Below are positions 61,970-64,000 of a stretch of 64,000 nucleotides of DNA, piece by piece (position 1 is the stretch's first letter; every line of letters starts with the position of its first letter). A program made the position numbers and the translations under genes. Under the pieces are notes generated by a model that made no database searches, was not told the DNA's origin, and worked only from the letters and a program-made list of their open reading frames with translations. Source of the stretch: Halomonas urumqiensis (GTDB lineage: Bacteria > Pseudomonadota > Gammaproteobacteria > Pseudomonadales > Halomonadaceae); contig NZ_PYUD01000001.1 of the NCBI RefSeq assembly GCF_003028575.1, forward strand, positions 868,001-932,000. Reading direction: 5' to 3'.

Positions 61970-62884
61970 TCAGCGCTTCAACCAGGCAAGCAGGCGGCGC
62001 CAGAGGTTGTATTCGCTAGCCCCGGGGCTCGATGCCCGCAGCGTCTCGCGCGGGCGGGTCAGGAAATCGCGCAGAGGGTCGACCTGGCTCGGTCGGTCGA
62101 GCATCGGCGCATGGCCGCAGCCGGGCACCTCGAGGCTGATCAGGCCTGGCTGGGCCTTGGCCATCTTCGCCACGCTATCGGCCCGCAGCAGCGGCGACTC
62201 GACACCACGAACCACCATCAACGGACAGTCGATCGCTTGCCAGTCGGCCCAGGTGTCGCGGGGCGTGTCGTGGACGAATTGCTCGCCGATGCGCGGGTCG
62301 TAGTGGTAGGTCCAGCTACCGTCGGGCAGCCGCCGGGCACTGCCAAGTGCCATGCGCCGCCAGGCCTCGTCACTGTCGATGCCGAAGCCAACATAGTGCT
62401 GGCGCAACTCGGCCTCGAGGTCCCCCAGCCTGCAGAAACGGTGAGGCACGGCGAAATAGGTGGCCAGCTGTGCCAGGCCATCAGGGTCGAGTTCAGGCCC
62501 CACGTCGTTGAGCACCAGGCGCTCGATGCGCGAAGCGGTTTCCGGCTCCGCGGCCAGCAACATGCCAAGCAGCCCCCCCATGGACGTGCCTACCCAGGCA
62601 ACGCTTGCGAGTTTGAAATGATCGAGCAGTGCCACCGCAACGCTCATGTAGTGGGAGTAGAGATAATCGTGAGCGGGGTAGAGTGACCAGCTGGAAAGTC
62701 CCCTCCCGGGGGTGTCGGGTGCCAGTATTCGCCATTCGGGACCGAGTTCGCGGGCCAGGTCGGCGAAATCGCCACCATGCCGCGCCAGGCCGTGCCATGC
62801 CACCAGTGTCTTCGGCGCATCGGGGTGCCATATCCGCACGGCGATATCGAGCTCCCGCACTCTGACAATTTCCAGGGCGTCCAT
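61970..62884 (-). CDS. alpha/beta hydrolase
   Basis: The 304-residue protein has the alpha/beta hydrolase fold: LVAWHGLARHGGDFADLARE (oxyanion region), nucleophile elbow VGTSMGGLLG (Ser near 101), and catalytic His in CGHAPMLDRP near 260. GGAGGA precedes the ATG at 62884; upstream in-frame codons are not protein-like. It is convergent with the oxidase operon. Paired direct repeats (62944-62971) lie in its promoter. Substrate unknown. Confidence 0.88.
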   Translation of the reverse strand: MDALEIVRVRELDIAVRIWHPDAPKTLVAWHGLARHGGDFADLARELGPEWRILAPDTPGRGLSSWSLYPAHDYLYSHYMSVAVALLDHFKLASVAWVGTSMGGLLGMLLAAEPETASRIERLVLNDVGPELDPDGLAQLATYFAVPHRFCRLGDLEAELRQHYVGFGIDSDEAWRRMALGSARRLPDGSWTYHYDPRIGEQFVHDTPRDTWADWQAIDCPLMVVRGVESPLLRADSVAKMAKAQPGLISLEVPGCGHAPMLDRPSQVDPLRDFLTRPRETLRASSPGASEYNLWRRLLAWLKR

Positions 62885-62943
62885 GACCGATCCTCCTCGA
62901 GATGCGTATGTTGCGTAGCAGCATGTGGGTTCAGCATAGCCTA

Positions 62944-62971
62944 GATGAGTGTCACTAGGATGAGTGTCACT
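62944..62971. promoter_or_regulatory. paired GATGAGTGTCACT direct repeats upstream of the hydrolase gene
   Basis: Two 13-base repeats start at 62944 and 62959, 15 bases apart. Each contains the near-palindrome AGTG-T-CACT. They are about 60-90 bases upstream of the hydrolase start, in a place suited to an operator. Confidence 0.55.
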
Positions 62972-63071
62972 CACGAGGGAGAGGCGATAATGGCGGCAGA
63001 CAGGGAGCGACATGATGGCGAATACCTTTACAGACATTGCACAGAAATTATTTTCTGTCTAAAGTTGTGCT

Positions 63072-63191
63072 TGTGAAGCGGCGCCAATCCCCCCACTGCG
63101 TCGCTTCTGCTTGAAATGAACTGTCCCTCGTTTCAAGTCCCGTCTGTACCAACCCTGAATTGTCGCCCTCGTCATCGAGGGCTTTTTTTTT
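63072..63191 (+). ncRNA. candidate small RNA gene
   Basis: This 120-base segment lies in a gene-free gap of 391 bases. It contains a 10-base-pair stem (63075-63084 with 63098-63107, one G-U) with a C-rich loop. A second stem follows (CTTGAAA 63110-63116 with TTTCAAG 63131-63137), then an unpaired stretch and a strong terminator. A possible promoter is TTGCAC (63037-63042) and TAAAGT (63060-63065), 17 bases apart. No coding frame precedes the terminator on this strand. I cannot match it to a named family; a tolC leader is the alternative. Confidence 0.6.
63165..63191 (+). terminator. Rho-independent terminator of the candidate small RNA
   Basis: Stem GCCCTCG/CGAGGGC with loop TCAT, followed immediately by about nine T. 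No gene on this strand ends before it within 1.2 kb, so it implies a short transcript starting in the gap (or attenuation upstream of the TolC-type gene). Confidence 0.9.
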
Positions 63192-63275
63192 AAGCGACAT
63201 GGCAAGTGGCATCGCACTTAAAACATGCGAGAATGTATGTAAAGCTGAATCGTAACCCAGATCGAGGATGACCCG

Positions 63276-64000
63276 ATGACTGTTCCCGCCCCTTACACTT
63301 CTCCGGCTGGTGCCAAGGCTGGGCGCCTGGCCAGGGCCGCTCTTGCCACGGCGCTGGTCTCGTCATCGTTGAGCACATCGCTTTATGCGGCTGATCTGAT
63401 GACCATCACCCAGGATGCGCTGGGCAATAATGCTGAACTCGCCTCGGCGCGCGCCCAATCGGGCAGCGTAGAAGCCGGGCGGGAGATCGAGCAGGGCAAC
63501 TTGCTGCCGCAGGTTGGCGCGACCGGCAACCTGGCCTACAACCAACAGTTCGAAGGCCAGACCGGGAGTTTCAGCCAGGGCGGGCAAGCCGCGGGTGGCA
63601 GTAATGATGATAGCTTCACCAGCATGAGCCTTGGCCTTGAAGCCACCCAGGCACTCTATGATGAACGCAACCGCCGTGAAGTGACGCGCGCCGAGCGTGA
63701 GATCGACCAGCAGACGTATCGCCTGGCAGCCACCGAACAGCAGGTATTGATCGATGTTGCCACTGCCTACTTCGAGATTCTGCGTGCCTATGAGGTACTG
63801 GAAGCGAGGCGTGCCCAGGAACGTGCCATCGGCCGCCAGCTCGAGCAGGCGACCGAACAGTTCGAGGTCGGGCTGATCGCGATCACCGAAGTGGAGGAAG
63901 CGCGGGCGAGTGTCGACCAGTCGCGCGCCGAGCGCATCGCCGCGGAGAGCAACCTGCAAGTCAGCTTCGAGGCTCTCGAGCGCCTGACCGGACAGCGCTA
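63276..64000 (+). CDS. tolC: TolC family outer membrane protein, 5' part
   Basis: The first 241 codons of an outer membrane efflux protein are present; the gene runs off the window. A signal peptide (about 1-45, basic MTVPAPYTSPAGAKAGRLAR, then a hydrophobic Ala/Leu/Ser stretch ending SLYA-ADLM) precedes the mature protein. The helical repeat region shows typical motifs: NNAELASARA, LLPQVGATGN, VLIDVATAYFEILRA and QFEVGLIAITEVEEARASVD. GAGG lies 8 bases before the ATG. It could serve the RND pump at 27-31 kb, but distance gives no support for that. Confidence 0.92.
   Translation, partial: MTVPAPYTSPAGAKAGRLARAALATALVSSSLSTSLYAADLMTITQDALGNNAELASARAQSGSVEAGREIEQGNLLPQVGATGNLAYNQQFEGQTGSFSQGGQAAGGSNDDSFTSMSLGLEATQALYDERNRREVTRAEREIDQQTYRLAATEQQVLIDVATAYFEILRAYEVLEARRAQERAIGRQLEQATEQFEVGLIAITEVEEARASVDQSRAERIAAESNLQVSFEALERLTGQR

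Noticed and set aside
63121..63150. Possible tRNA 3' half (TTTCAAGTCC resembles a T-loop)
   Set aside because: The flanking bases do not form the 5-base T stem or an acceptor stem, and no anticodon arm can be folded upstream.

Overview
The window is 64 kb of high-GC, densely coded chromosome. Its gene content and intergenic repeats suggest a halophilic gammaproteobacterium close to Halomonas (Halomonadaceae). That placement is an inference from gene families and base composition, since no rRNA or other marker gene is present. I saw no tRNA, rRNA, CRISPR array, transposase or prophage block.

Layout. 0-2.2 kb: a divergent pair, a stand-alone RibD-C reductase and a GTP cyclohydrolase II with an extra N-terminal domain. 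2.2-9.1 kb: an osmoregulated periplasmic glucan (OPG) locus. opgG and opgH overlap and are followed, through two ATGA overlaps, by an FkbM methyltransferase and a creatininase-like amidohydrolase. A membrane sulfatase/phosphoglycerol-transferase-like gene is divergent from them. 9.2-13.4 kb: a lipid A-type acyltransferase, a DUF4870 protein, a VOC protein, a methyltransferase and an MFS transporter. 13.4-19 kb: an acyl-CoA catabolic cluster (dehydrogenase, CoA ligase, 3-hydroxyacyl-CoA dehydrogenase, enoyl-CoA hydratase). 19-26.3 kb: an EamA exporter, a lipid kinase, DUF1127, a MocR regulator, a VIT-type metal transporter, a Na/Ca-type exchanger and a SixA-CHAD fusion. 26.3-32 kb: a TetR-controlled RND efflux pair and a repeat-bearing unknown protein. 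32-37.5 kb: MOSC, YtoQ, a lysozyme-like/lipase-like pair and an L,D-transpeptidase. 37.5-41.8 kb: a minus-strand operon of CoA pyrophosphatase, 2OG-Fe(II) oxygenase, soluble PAS kinase and FixJ-type regulator, then a second Nudix enzyme.

41.8-54.6 kb is a complete polyol (mannitol/sorbitol/arabitol) utilisation system: a SorC-type regulator, ABC transporter (binding protein, two permeases, ATPase), HAD phosphatase, short-chain polyol dehydrogenase, two long-chain mannitol-type dehydrogenases, xylulokinase and transaldolase. Imported polyols would be oxidised to ketoses, with xylulose phosphorylated and passed to the pentose phosphate pathway. 54.5-56.7 kb holds a NIF3-like PII-fold protein, fructosamine kinase and a DUF1269 protein. 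56.9-61.9 kb is a heme-copper cytochrome oxidase operon whose subunit II carries two C-terminal cytochrome c domains. The window closes with an alpha/beta hydrolase, a likely small RNA gene with a strong terminator, and the 5' part of a TolC-family gene cut by the window edge.

The most notable non-coding signals are two copies of a structured intergenic repeat (about 17031-17226 and 32971-33147), whose central hairpins differ in sequence but both pair perfectly, and the candidate small RNA at about 63072-63191. The most notable gene-level signal is the translationally coupled opgG-opgH-FkbM-creatininase operon, which suggests a so far unrecognised OPG modification. The creatininase-like gene also starts with an 11-base C tract that could slip.
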